Source: CAZNXJ01 sp964577115
GTDB taxonomy: Bacteria; Planctomycetota; Planctomycetia; Pirellulales; Pirellulaceae
Length of the DNA: 64,000 bases
Direction: 5' to 3'
NCBI GenBank assembly: GCA_964577115.1
Contig: CAZNXJ010000003.1
Coordinates: forward strand, 186,001-250,000
This document shows, piece after piece, positions 40,508 through 48,156 of the stretch. Position numbers and translations under genes: made by a program. Numbering within the stretch: position 1 is the stretch's first letter; each line of letters begins with the position of its first letter. Under the pieces are notes generated by a model. The model saw only the letters and a program-made list of their open reading frames with translations. It made no database searches and was not told the origin of the DNA.

Positions 40508-43117
40508 TTAACCGCCGGTGTCGGTATCGCCGCAGAGGAAGACGGGTTCGAGCCACTCGCGCCAACTCTGAAAGTCCTCGCCTGTCATCTCATTTGGGCG
40601 CTGGACCGTAATACTGACAGGAAGCTGTCCGGAGGTGGCGCTGACTTGAACGAGCCCGTCGGCGGTCAGTGAAAATTCGACTTCGATGGGCGTCTGAGCC
40701 GGTAACCCGGGTGGCAACTGCAGCGTATAGCTGCCGATCGCATCACAGGCATCGACGTCCCGCGCATCGCCTTGCACGAGCTGCGCGACGAGCGTGGTTT
40801 GGCCTTCGCGCCGCGTGCGGAACGTGCGGCGGAGTGTCTTGGGGAGCGGTGTATCGCGGGGGATGAGCACCGCGGCGCGGCGGTGGCCCTGAGCATCGAA
40901 ACCGACCATCGCCAGGTCCAAGGCCGCGACCAGGTCAACCTGCCAGGGCGGACGCTCGTTGTGCAGCCAAGGAATGGCCTGCGCCGCATAGAGCGCGGCA
41001 CCGCGCGCGACGGCGTCCTCGCCCCAGGTGATCGGTTCCAGCGAGCGTTTCGAAAGCCGCTCGAGTAACTGCCGGATCATCGGCAGGCGGACCATGCCGC
41101 CCACCGGCACCAGGTGATCGATGTCGCTCCACGACAGCCCGAGTGATTCGAGCAATTCCGAAGTGAGTGCAGCGGTTCGCTCGGCCAGGTCGTGCGTGAG
41201 ATTGGCAAGCTGCTGGCGCGAGGTGGTGGCTTTCAGAGGGTGACCGAAGAACACGCTGTGGATCGGCACGCGATCGAAGTCGCTCAGCGCCCGCTTGGCC
41301 TGCTCGCAAATTCTGCGCAGCCGCAGTTTCGCCGCCACATTCTCCAGCGGATTGATGCCGTGCTTGCGATGGAACTCCCAGGCCACAGCTTCCGTTAGCC
41401 GTTGGTCCCAGTCGGTTCCTCCTAGCCGCTCGTCGCCGCGCGTACCGCGCATCGTTATCTGCCGTCCGCGCACCTCGTAGATCGATGCTTCGAAACTGCC
41501 GCCGCCCAAGCGGTAGACGAGAATACGGCGCTGGTCTGTGGATGGCAGTTGGTTACGAAACGCCCACAGAAGAGCGATGGCCGTTGATTCGTCGACCAGG
41601 CCGAGCGCTTCCGCTCCGGCCAGCCCGGCGGCACACAGCATCGTGCGCCGCAGCCGATCATTGAATAGCGCCGGAGTCGTGAGAAGCACTCGGCGCACTT
41701 CGCCCACACGGTTCCGCGCGTTGTCGAGCAACCGCCGGTAGAGGCACGCCAGCAGGACCTCCGGCGGAAACGACTGCCCGGACAGCGGCCGCGGGTACTC
41801 GACTTCCCCGAGCGCCCGGCGCACATCGGTGGCGATCGTGTGCGCCGCTCCCTGGTACGACTCGGCGCAGCGGTAACCGATGATTAGCCGGTCGTCGTCG
41901 TAGCTGACGAGGCTGGGTGTGGCCGCTTGCTGCTGCTCACTCGGAATCGTGACCAGTCGATGTTCGAGGTCCACGGCGGCGGCGGAGGACCGCGAAGTTC
42001 CAACGTCCAGTGCGGCGATCAGCGCCGGCTGCGTGGCCGTCGATACCGGCTCCTGCGTCTGCACCGTGTCCCGCAGCATGCGTTCCAGCCGCGATTCGGA
42101 CGGGGTGAGCTGTACCGGCTGCGAGGCATCCGTCAGCTCGCCAAGACACCACTCGAGCTCGGTGATCAATTCGGCCATCGAGCTCTGACGGTTTTCGGGC
42201 TTCTTGGCGACCATCTTCCGGAAGGTGGCTTCCAGCAGAGGCGTGACGCTGGGGCCGCGGTCGCTCAAACGCGGCACCGGCTCGCTCATATGCGCCATCA
42301 ACGTCTGCATGAAATTGCCCGAATAGATGGGACGGCCGGTCAGCAGGAAGTGCATCGTGCAGCCAAGGCTGTAGATGTCCGTGCGATGATCGACATCCAC
42401 GGCGTTCATCGCCTGTTCGGGCGACATATAACCGACGGTCCCCATCACCACGCCGACGCGCGTGATGTGATCAAGATCCTCCGCGGGGTTGAACTCGTGC
42501 AGCCGCGCAAGGCCCATGTCGAGGACCTTCACGGTCTTGTCCGAGGTTACGAGGATATTGCTCGGCTTGATGTCTCGGTGAATGACGTGCCGCTGGTGAG
42601 CGTAACGCAGTGCATGCGCGACCTGTAGCAGATACTTCAGTGCCGTCACCACCGGCAGCGGCCCTTGCTGCTCGACGATTTTCGTCAGCGAGAGCCCATC
42701 GACGAGCTCCATAACAAGATAGTGAATGCCATCCTGCTCGCCGGCGTCGAACGCGGTGACGATGTTCGGGTGCATTAGCTTCGCCGCCGCACGCACTTCG
42801 CGCTGGAACCGCCGCACCGCCTCAGCGTCGCTCATCGCCTGCGGAGCAATCACCTTGACCGCGACCATCCGATCCATCCGCTCGTGCAGCGCGCGGAACA
42901 CCGTGCCGCCTCCGCCGGCCCCGATCAATTCGATCAGGCGATATTCCCCCAGCGTCTGCCCGAGATATTGACTGGCCGATGGGGGCATGCCGACGATCGA
43001 CAGGTCGCCGGCAACGACTGCGCTGCCGGACGGAGCCATCACCGTCGGCTTCTCGTGCACTTCATCACGGCCGCTCTCAGCGGCGGATTCGGGTTGCAAC
43101 GGGTCGGAGCCGGTCAT
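40508..43117 (-). CDS. Serine/threonine protein kinase fused to an Hsp70-like domain
   Basis: 869 residues from ATG 43117 (MTGSDPLQPESAAESG); the frame is open to 43234, but that part looks non-coding. Kinase at residues 59-325: IGAGGGGTVF, VAVKVI (Lys88), VIHRDIKPSNIL (Asp182), VKVLDMGLARL (DMG in place of DFG), GTVGYMSPEQ. Hsp70/actin-like ATPase at residues 367-700: ALDVGTSRSSAAAVD (phosphate 1), TTPALFNDRLRRTMLCAAGLAGAEALGLVDESTAIAL, YRLGGGSFEASIYEV (phosphate 2), VPVGGMVRLPMI (adenosine). The rest resembles the Hsp70 substrate-binding beta domain (ALDLAMVGFD, IPRDTPLPKT, VEFSLTADGLVQVSA). No membrane helix. Kinase and Hsp70-like ATPase in one chain is an unusual layout; substrate unknown. 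Confidence 0.9.
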   Translation of the reverse strand: MTGSDPLQPESAAESGRDEVHEKPTVMAPSGSAVVAGDLSIVGMPPSASQYLGQTLGEYRLIELIGAGGGGTVFRALHERMDRMVAVKVIAPQAMSDAEAVRRFQREVRAAAKLMHPNIVTAFDAGEQDGIHYLVMELVDGLSLTKIVEQQGPLPVVTALKYLLQVAHALRYAHQRHVIHRDIKPSNILVTSDKTVKVLDMGLARLHEFNPAEDLDHITRVGVVMGTVGYMSPEQAMNAVDVDHRTDIYSLGCTMHFLLTGRPIYSGNFMQTLMAHMSEPVPRLSDRGPSVTPLLEATFRKMVAKKPENRQSSMAELITELEWCLGELTDASQPVQLTPSESRLERMLRDTVQTQEPVSTATQPALIAALDVGTSRSSAAAVDLEHRLVTIPSEQQQAATPSLVSYDDDRLIIGYRCAESYQGAAHTIATDVRRALGEVEYPRPLSGQSFPPEVLLACLYRRLLDNARNRVGEVRRVLLTTPALFNDRLRRTMLCAAGLAGAEALGLVDESTAIALLWAFRNQLPSTDQRRILVYRLGGGSFEASIYEVRGRQITMRGTRGDERLGGTDWDQRLTEAVAWEFHRKHGINPLENVAAKLRLRRICEQAKRALSDFDRVPIHSVFFGHPLKATTSRQQLANLTHDLAERTAALTSELLESLGLSWSDIDHLVPVGGMVRLPMIRQLLERLSKRSLEPITWGEDAVARGAALYAAQAIPWLHNERPPWQVDLVAALDLAMVGFDAQGHRRAAVLIPRDTPLPKTLRRTFRTRREGQTTLVAQLVQGDARDVDACDAIGSYTLQLPPGLPAQTPIEVEFSLTADGLVQVSATSGQLPVSITVQRPNEMTGEDFQSWREWLEPVFLCGDTDTGG

Positions 43118-43627
43118 GACGTCGGATAGCGCAGCAGGTAAGAGCAGGAATGAGCAGCAGGAATGAGCTGAGGGCGGATCACCCCGAGAAAAGTACGTAC
43201 CCCCAAGTGTATCGCATGGTGGGCGGTTGGTCACCTTGCCGGCGGGGGGTGATTGCGTCCGGAAATCCTTATACGTGACCCTTATTCGGAAAGTTCAGGG
43301 TAGAACGTCCACTTCCCGAGCGGAAGACACCGGCCAGCGGGGTGCCGCCTCGCACTTCCCGCGCCTCCCCCGGTATAGACACGGCCACCCGTGTTCCAGG
43401 TTCGCCCGGCGACGAAGTCCGAGGTGCTTAAGACACCGGGCCTTAGGCACAGCGCCTTGCGAGCGAATGCGTGACGGATTGAGCGGTTCCGACATCGTAC
43501 GCAGCCACCAACTTGACCCTGTCCCGGGTACGTCTTACAGTCCGTGGGGCCCGTGGCGGCCTTCGACGATCGGCGGGAGAAACTCTTGCCCGTTTCTACA
43601 AAGGCACCCCTAAGGAGATCTGGTCTT
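43118..43627. other. Long divergent intergenic region
   Basis: 510 bp between the kinase (minus) and the GlcG/HbpS-like gene (plus). Frames on both strands translate to Arg/Gly-rich sequence without motifs. The region is rich in short G/C inverted repeats, but I could not match it to RNase P, tmRNA, SRP RNA or a cobalamin riboswitch. A sigma70-like promoter near its right end is listed separately. Confidence 0.45.
43513..43541 (+). promoter_or_regulatory. Sigma70-type promoter upstream of the GlcG/HbpS-like gene
   Basis: TTGACC (43513-43518), a 17-bp spacer and TACAGT (43536-43541): five of six and four of six consensus matches at the ideal distance, 86 bp before the ATG at 43628. Confidence 0.5.
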
Positions 43628-44224
43628 ATGTTTGATGTTTCGTTCATGAACGGCGTGCGACGCTTTGGCAAAGGGGCGTCCGTGTGCTCGTTGCTGGTCC
43701 TCCTGGCGGTCGCCGGTTTGCCGCGAGATGTGCACGCTCAGGAGCAAACGAACGCGCAGGCGCAGGACCGGCCCCTCGTCGAACGCGGCCGCATTGAGCT
43801 GCGTTTGGAGGGCGCCGAGCTGATTCTGCGCGGGGCGCAGGAGAAAGCCCGGGAAATGCGTTTGAACGTCAACATTGCCGTCGTGGACAGCGGAGGTCAC
43901 TTGCTGGCGTTTGCCCGCATGGATGGAGCGCGCCCGGCCAGTGCCTACACGGCCATCACCAAAGCAACTTCGGCGGCCACGCTGCGGCAGGCAACCGGCC
44001 CGCTGCCTCGGGGAGCCGAAGTGCCTGATGTGCTGTTGAACTTGAGCGTCCAGAACGCGGCATCGATGAGCGGTGGAAAGTTCACGACGCTGTTTGGAGG
44101 TGTACCGGTTGTGGTCGACGACCAGGTGATCGGCGCAGTGGGAGTCGGCGGTGCGACCGGCGAGCAAGACGCGGAAATCGCGCGCGCGGGAATTGCGACT
44201 CTGCTCAAAGCGCTATCTCAGTAG
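43628..44224 (+). CDS. GlcG/HbpS family protein, secreted
   Basis: 198 residues from ATG 43628 with AAGGAG at 43612-43617. Signal peptide (GASVCSLLVLLAVAGLPRDVHAQ, cleavage near residue 38). The mature part has the family core: LEGAELILRGAQEKAREMRLNVNIAVVDSGGHLLAFARMDGARPASAYTAITKATSAA and, at the C-terminus, GGVPVVVDDQVIGAVGVGGATGEQDAEIARAGI. HbpS is a heme-binding periplasmic-type sensor protein, and GlcG is coded with glycolate oxidase. Neither partner is present here, so the exported form resembles HbpS-like heme or small-molecule binding proteins. Confidence 0.88.
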   Translation: MFDVSFMNGVRRFGKGASVCSLLVLLAVAGLPRDVHAQEQTNAQAQDRPLVERGRIELRLEGAELILRGAQEKAREMRLNVNIAVVDSGGHLLAFARMDGARPASAYTAITKATSAATLRQATGPLPRGAEVPDVLLNLSVQNAASMSGGKFTTLFGGVPVVVDDQVIGAVGVGGATGEQDAEIARAGIATLLKALSQ

Positions 44225-44250
44225 CGTTCGGCGCGAACGAGAGAACGAGA

Positions 44251-44280
44251 GGGGGAGCGCGTGGAACGCGACGCTCCCCC
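44251..44280 (+). terminator. Hairpin after the GlcG/HbpS-like gene
   Basis: GGGGGAGCG (44251-44259) and CGCTCCCCC (44272-44280) form a perfect nine-pair stem with a 12-base loop, 27 bp after the stop. It is followed by GTTTCCTTGTT, a weak T-rich tract. It may also serve the convergent SIMPL gene. Confidence 0.6.
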
Positions 44281-44337
44281 GTTTCCTTGTTCCGTCCGCG
44301 CGCGTGCGGCGCGCGGTGCGTCGAGCAGCACCTTGGG

Positions 44338-45081
44338 TTAATCGCCCAGCTCGAAGGTGACCTGGATCTGAGCGACGATCGATTGTTCACCTGCCTCAAT
44401 GGGCACTGCGCTTTCGGCGGCGAACATGCGAGCGCCGGTCGCCATCAGGGGCTGCGGCGGCAACGATGTCGCCTCCTGGATGCGGAGGATCTTGCCGAGC
44501 TTTGTGTCGGAAGCTTCTGCCAGGATTTCAGCCCGATGCCGCGCGTTTGCGATGGCCTTACGCCGCGCCTCGTCTTGATGCGGTTCCGGCTCGCGAACCC
44601 CGAGCTGAATCGAATGAACCTGGTTGGCTCCCTCTGCCACGACTTTGTCCAGGATCTTACCGAGCGATTCGAGTTCGCGGACGGTGATACGCACCGAATT
44701 GGTTACCTGATAGCCGGTAAGGGTTGGTTCTTCCGGCTTCTCGGGGCGATGCCGATATTGCGGCAGGACGGTGAAGTTGCTGGTCTGAATCTCATTCTCC
44801 TTCAGACCTTGCTCCTTGAGCGTTGCGATCAACGTCCGCATGGCCTCATTGTTTTGCTCGACGGCTTCCGCTGCCGATGGGGCATGCGTGACCACGCCGA
44901 CGTGAATGTGCGCCATGTCGGATTTGGTTTTGACTTCGCCCGTGCCTAGCACGGTCACGAAACGCTGCTGGCCCAGCGCTGGTTGCAAGGCCGCGAACAT
45001 CATGAGGAACATCAAGGGAGCAGTACGTGCCATGAGATGCCACCTGTTCGAATGGGAGAAACAACGGAAACGCGTCATCAT
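44338..45081 (-). CDS. SIMPL domain (DUF541) protein, secreted
   Basis: 247 residues if read from 45081; ATG 45033 (MARTAPLMFLMMFAALQPALGQ) gives a more normal signal peptide and 231 residues. Mature start QRFVTVLGTGEVKTKSDMAHIHVGVVTHAPSAAEAVEQNN is the SIMPL signature, followed by QTSNFTVLPQYRHRP, GYQVTNSVRITVRELESLGKILDKVVAEGANQVHSIQLGV and DEARRKAIANARHRAEILAEAS. SIMPL proteins form ring-like periplasmic assemblies and are linked to oxidative and envelope stress; the exact function is not settled. Convergent with the GlcG/HbpS-like gene. Confidence 0.88.
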   Translation of the reverse strand: MMTRFRCFSHSNRWHLMARTAPLMFLMMFAALQPALGQQRFVTVLGTGEVKTKSDMAHIHVGVVTHAPSAAEAVEQNNEAMRTLIATLKEQGLKENEIQTSNFTVLPQYRHRPEKPEEPTLTGYQVTNSVRITVRELESLGKILDKVVAEGANQVHSIQLGVREPEPHQDEARRKAIANARHRAEILAEASDTKLGKILRIQEATSLPPQPLMATGARMFAAESAVPIEAGEQSIVAQIQVTFELGD

Positions 45082-45474
45082 GAGGGCTCCTGGTGAACAA
45101 TCCGACGAGCGATCAGGGTGATGTGTAAGGAAACAGGCGGAGCGCCGCAGCGAGTCTGGCTGCTCGAGTCGACGAATCCCCAGAGGCGGCGTCTGCTCGC
45201 CAAGCGCGACCCATTATGGATTAGCGATCTTTATGGGAACGGTAAATGCGTGTGCCGATGCGAGCGTCACACGCGGCAGCGTGGTCGCAGGGCAACTGCT
45301 GCGCGTGTGATCTCCTGACGAAAAGATCCTCGGGTGGGTCTGCAAAAATGACGCCAGAGCAACAGCTGCCCCGCGGGCAAACTGCGCACTCGGGCGCGAC
45401 AAATTGCCAGTACGTTTGGAACGTCGGCGAGTGTTCGCGCTAGCGGCTCACCCCCTATCGATGCAGGTTCCGCA
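45082..45474. other. Intergenic stretch without a recognisable gene
   Basis: 393 bp between the SIMPL gene (minus) and a possible 30-residue membrane peptide gene (plus). Only short, Arg-rich shadow frames; no structural RNA, repeat or strong promoter recognised. Confidence 0.4.
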
Positions 45475-45567
45475 ATGCCTACGCTGCTGCTGATTGCCAT
45501 CCCCTTGCTCGTATTCGGCCTCATGCTGCTCGGACTTTGGTTGTTTGGGCGCGGGAAACTTGAGTGA
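45475..45567 (+). CDS. Possible 30-residue single-pass membrane peptide
   Basis: A small frame in a region with no other gene: start PTLLLIAIPLLVFGLM, end LWLFGRGKLE after about 20 hydrophobic residues. The composition is a clean membrane helix with a basic C-terminal end, as in many real bacterial small membrane proteins. The Shine-Dalgarno is weak (AGG at 45464-45466). No family recognised; could be chance. Confidence 0.35.
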   Translation: MPTLLLIAIPLLVFGLMLLGLWLFGRGKLE

Positions 45568-45760
45568 ACCTGGTGGGCGGCAGCATTGGAGCAAGGGCGA
45601 GCGGACCACCGTGCTTGGCGAAACCTGCGTGGCTCGTACCCGCGTGAAAATCCGGGACGTGAATATCCATCGGCGTTGATATACTGGGCCGACGGCCGGT
45701 CGGACGCAGTCTGCCGGAAGAATTCTCGTGGTACGTAGGCCACCATCGGAGGTCAAGCCC

Positions 45761-46741
45761 GTGCAGGTACGACACGTTTCTCGCCGCCAGTTTCTTGGCG
45801 GTGCTACCGCGGCGGTTACGATGACGGCCCTGGGGCGGGGCCGCGACGCATTCGCGAGCGACGCGCCCCGGCGCATCCGGTACATCGACATCCACACGCA
45901 CCTGGGGGCCTTCTACCGAGACCGAGAACTCACGGCGGAACTGCTCATTGAGTTCATGGACAAGAACGACGTCGAGAAAGCATGCGTCCTGCCGCTCATC
46001 TCGCCCGAATCGGCGCCGGTGGCTCAGCCGGTGACCAACGCGCTTGCCGCCTATCGCCAGTATCCGGATCGGATTATTCCGTTCTGTGCTGTCGACCCGC
46101 GCGCCGTGACACGTCCGGGACAGCGTACGGGCCATGTCGCTGGAGTGCAGGGCATTATCGATTTGCTGAAGTGGTATCAGGATCAGGGCTGCCGGGGGCT
46201 GGGCGAGCACAAGACCGGGCTGCCGTTCGATGCGCCGCAGCAAATGATGCTGTACGAAGCCTGCGCGACCGTTGATATGCCGATCCTCTTCCACCTAGAC
46301 GACATCCGGAATCCGGATACTCCCGGTCTCCCGCGGCTCGAAAACGTGCTGAAGGCCTTCCCCAATTTGCCGCTCATCGGCCACGCCGCGGGGTTCTGGG
46401 CTTCGATCTCGGGGGATGCAACGTTGGAAGATTTCGGCCGGTATCCTCCCGTTCCCAAGCCGATCGCGCCGGGAGGTGCGTTGGATCGCCTGATGGATAC
46501 GTATCCCAATCTTTATGGTGATCTGTCGGAACCGGGGGGCGAGCGAGCCGTTGCCCGCGATCCGGAATTCAGCCGCGAGTTCATCATCCGCCACGCCGAT
46601 CAACTCGTTTTCGGAACGGACGTGTTGATGCCCGAACAGCCGATCCCGCAATTCGAACTCCTCGAATCACTCAATTTGCCCGACGAAGTTCGGTGGAAGA
46701 TCTATCGAGGCAACGCGGAACGTCTGTTGAAACTGACGTAG
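45761..46741 (+). CDS. Amidohydrolase-family (metal-dependent hydrolase) protein, Tat-exported
   Basis: 326 residues from GTG 45761, preceded by GGAGGT at 45748-45753; an in-frame GTG at 45728 lacks a ribosome site. Twin-arginine signal HVSRRQFLGGATAAVTMTAL. The amidohydrolase-2 fold is shown by YIDIHTHLGAF (His-x-His), GCRGLGEHKTGL, PILFHLDDI (metal His), LPLIGHAAGFWASI (His) and LVFGTDVLMPEQ (Asp). Such enzymes hydrolyse or decarboxylate cyclic or acyl substrates with a zinc or similar metal; substrate unknown. Tat export is common for planctomycete members. It stands alone, 151 bp before the MscS gene. Confidence 0.88.
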   Translation: MQVRHVSRRQFLGGATAAVTMTALGRGRDAFASDAPRRIRYIDIHTHLGAFYRDRELTAELLIEFMDKNDVEKACVLPLISPESAPVAQPVTNALAAYRQYPDRIIPFCAVDPRAVTRPGQRTGHVAGVQGIIDLLKWYQDQGCRGLGEHKTGLPFDAPQQMMLYEACATVDMPILFHLDDIRNPDTPGLPRLENVLKAFPNLPLIGHAAGFWASISGDATLEDFGRYPPVPKPIAPGGALDRLMDTYPNLYGDLSEPGGERAVARDPEFSREFIIRHADQLVFGTDVLMPEQPIPQFELLESLNLPDEVRWKIYRGNAERLLKLT

Positions 46742-46892
46742 TCTCTCCGCGCTTGTCATCGCGGCGCGTTCGTTGGGCGCGTCGTTCGGCCGTCGCTTCA
46801 GAAGCCTCTTTGCTCAGTCGCTTTCTGCGATGCCGGTTGTCATCGGCGGCGGTCGCCCGTTAACCGCCTCACCCGCAATACGAAGGAGAGTT

Positions 46893-48002
46893 ATGACGAC
46901 TCCATGGGACGAGTGGCAGGAACGCCTATCGCAGTGGTGGGCCATGGCCGGCAATCTCCCTCTGCGCATCCTGGCGGCGCTCGCCATTGGTTTGCTACTG
47001 CACTGGATTTTGATCCGCGTCCTTCGGCAGATTACGCGCCGATCATCGTGGACGTTTGACGAGCGGCTACTGCTCAGCGCGCAGGGCACTTCTCGTTGGC
47101 TCGTGGTGTTGCTGGCGCTGCTCGCCGTGCCCATTGATCCCCGCGAACTTCATCCCGAATACATCGCCACGGCGCGCCATGTCATTTCGCTATTGTTGAT
47201 CGCCGTCACCATCCGGTTGCTGCTGCGTTTAACCAGCGCGCTCGACCAACACGTCAAAAGCCGGCACCCGATCGATGGGGCCAATATCTTCGAGGCGCGC
47301 CGCATACATACGCAAACCACGGTGCTGCGCCGCACGGCCGACGTGTTCCTGATCTTTGTGGGCGTTGCGATCGCGGTCATGACGTTTCCGCGCGCCCGTG
47401 AACTTGGCGCCGGTCTGCTGGCGTCGGCCGGGATCATCGGTATCGTCGTCGGTCTTGCCGTCCGACCGATTCTGGAAAACCTGCTCGCCGGCCTCCAGAT
47501 CGCCCTCACCCAGCCCATCAAGATCCAGGACTCGGTGTTCATCAATGGCGAGATGGGAACGATCGAGGAGATTAACTCGACGTACGTCGTCGTGCGGATC
47601 TGGGACGAGCGGCGGCTCGTGGTGCCGCTCTCGAAATTCATCCAAGAACCATTTCAGAACTGGACGCGCCACAGCTCGCAGATTCTGGGGGTTGTTTATC
47701 TCTACGCCGACTATTCGCTGCCCGTCGAAGCCCTGCGCGAACAACTGATGCTTGTCGTTGCCAACTCCGAAAAATGGGATGGCCGCGTTTGCAAGCTGCA
47801 AGTCACCGACGCAACGGAGAAATCGATTCAGCTACGAGCCTTGGTGAGTGCGGCGACGTCAGGGGAAGCCTGGGAGCTGCGGGTCCACGTACGCGAGAAG
47901 CTGATTGAGTTCCTCCAGCGGGAATATCCTCACTGCTTGCCCAAATCGCGCATCGAACTCGGCGATCGATCTCCAGAGACTGCCGCACCCGCACGGGGGT
48001 AG
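46893..48002 (+). CDS. MscS-family mechanosensitive ion channel
   Basis: 369 residues from ATG 46893 with AAGGAGAG just upstream; the longer frame from 46773 is not needed. Four to five hydrophobic helices come first (LRILAALAIGLLLHWILIRV; WLVVLLALLAVPI; VISLLLIAVTIRLLLRL; TADVFLIFVGVAIAVMTF). The pore helix is GAGLLASAGIIGIVVGLAVRPILENLLAGLQIALTQPIKIQDSVFING, the MscS signature with the Gly/Ala zipper. The cytoplasmic beta domain is EMGTIEEINSTYVVVRIWDERRLVVPLSKFIQEPFQNWT. It relieves turgor on hypo-osmotic shock. A strong terminator follows the stop. Confidence 0.92.
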   Translation: MTTPWDEWQERLSQWWAMAGNLPLRILAALAIGLLLHWILIRVLRQITRRSSWTFDERLLLSAQGTSRWLVVLLALLAVPIDPRELHPEYIATARHVISLLLIAVTIRLLLRLTSALDQHVKSRHPIDGANIFEARRIHTQTTVLRRTADVFLIFVGVAIAVMTFPRARELGAGLLASAGIIGIVVGLAVRPILENLLAGLQIALTQPIKIQDSVFINGEMGTIEEINSTYVVVRIWDERRLVVPLSKFIQEPFQNWTRHSSQILGVVYLYADYSLPVEALREQLMLVVANSEKWDGRVCKLQVTDATEKSIQLRALVSAATSGEAWELRVHVREKLIEFLQREYPHCLPKSRIELGDRSPETAAPARG

Positions 48003-48007
48003 TGGTA

Positions 48008-48046
48008 CCGCGGGGCTGGACATCTTTGTTCCGCCCGCGGTTTTTT
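48008..48046 (+). terminator. Rho-independent terminator after the MscS gene
   Basis: CCGCGGG (48008-48014) and CCCGCGG (48034-48040) form a perfect seven-pair stem with a 19-base loop, immediately followed by TTTTTT (48041-48046). It lies 6 bp after the channel stop codon. Confidence 0.8.
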
Positions 48047-48156
48047 CATTGGTTTTTCCTCAGGCGCCGCCATAATGTCGCCATGGCAAGCGCGAACGGC
48101 GTGAGCTCGGCAAACTGGATTTCGCTCACATCCTGCCGAACGAACGAGGAACTTCC

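Noticed and set aside
40027..40611. 194-residue plus-strand frame opposite the transporter start
   Set aside because: Antisense to the transporter and kinase ends, Arg-rich, no motif.
43118..43627. Possible structured RNA (RNase P, cobalamin riboswitch) in the 510-bp gap
   Set aside because: GC-rich inverted repeats are present, but none of the conserved blocks of these RNAs could be placed in order on either strand.
43282..43671. 129-residue minus-strand frame in the kinase-GlcG gap
   Set aside because: Gly/Arg-rich translation without motif, overlapping the start and Shine-Dalgarno of the GlcG/HbpS-like gene.
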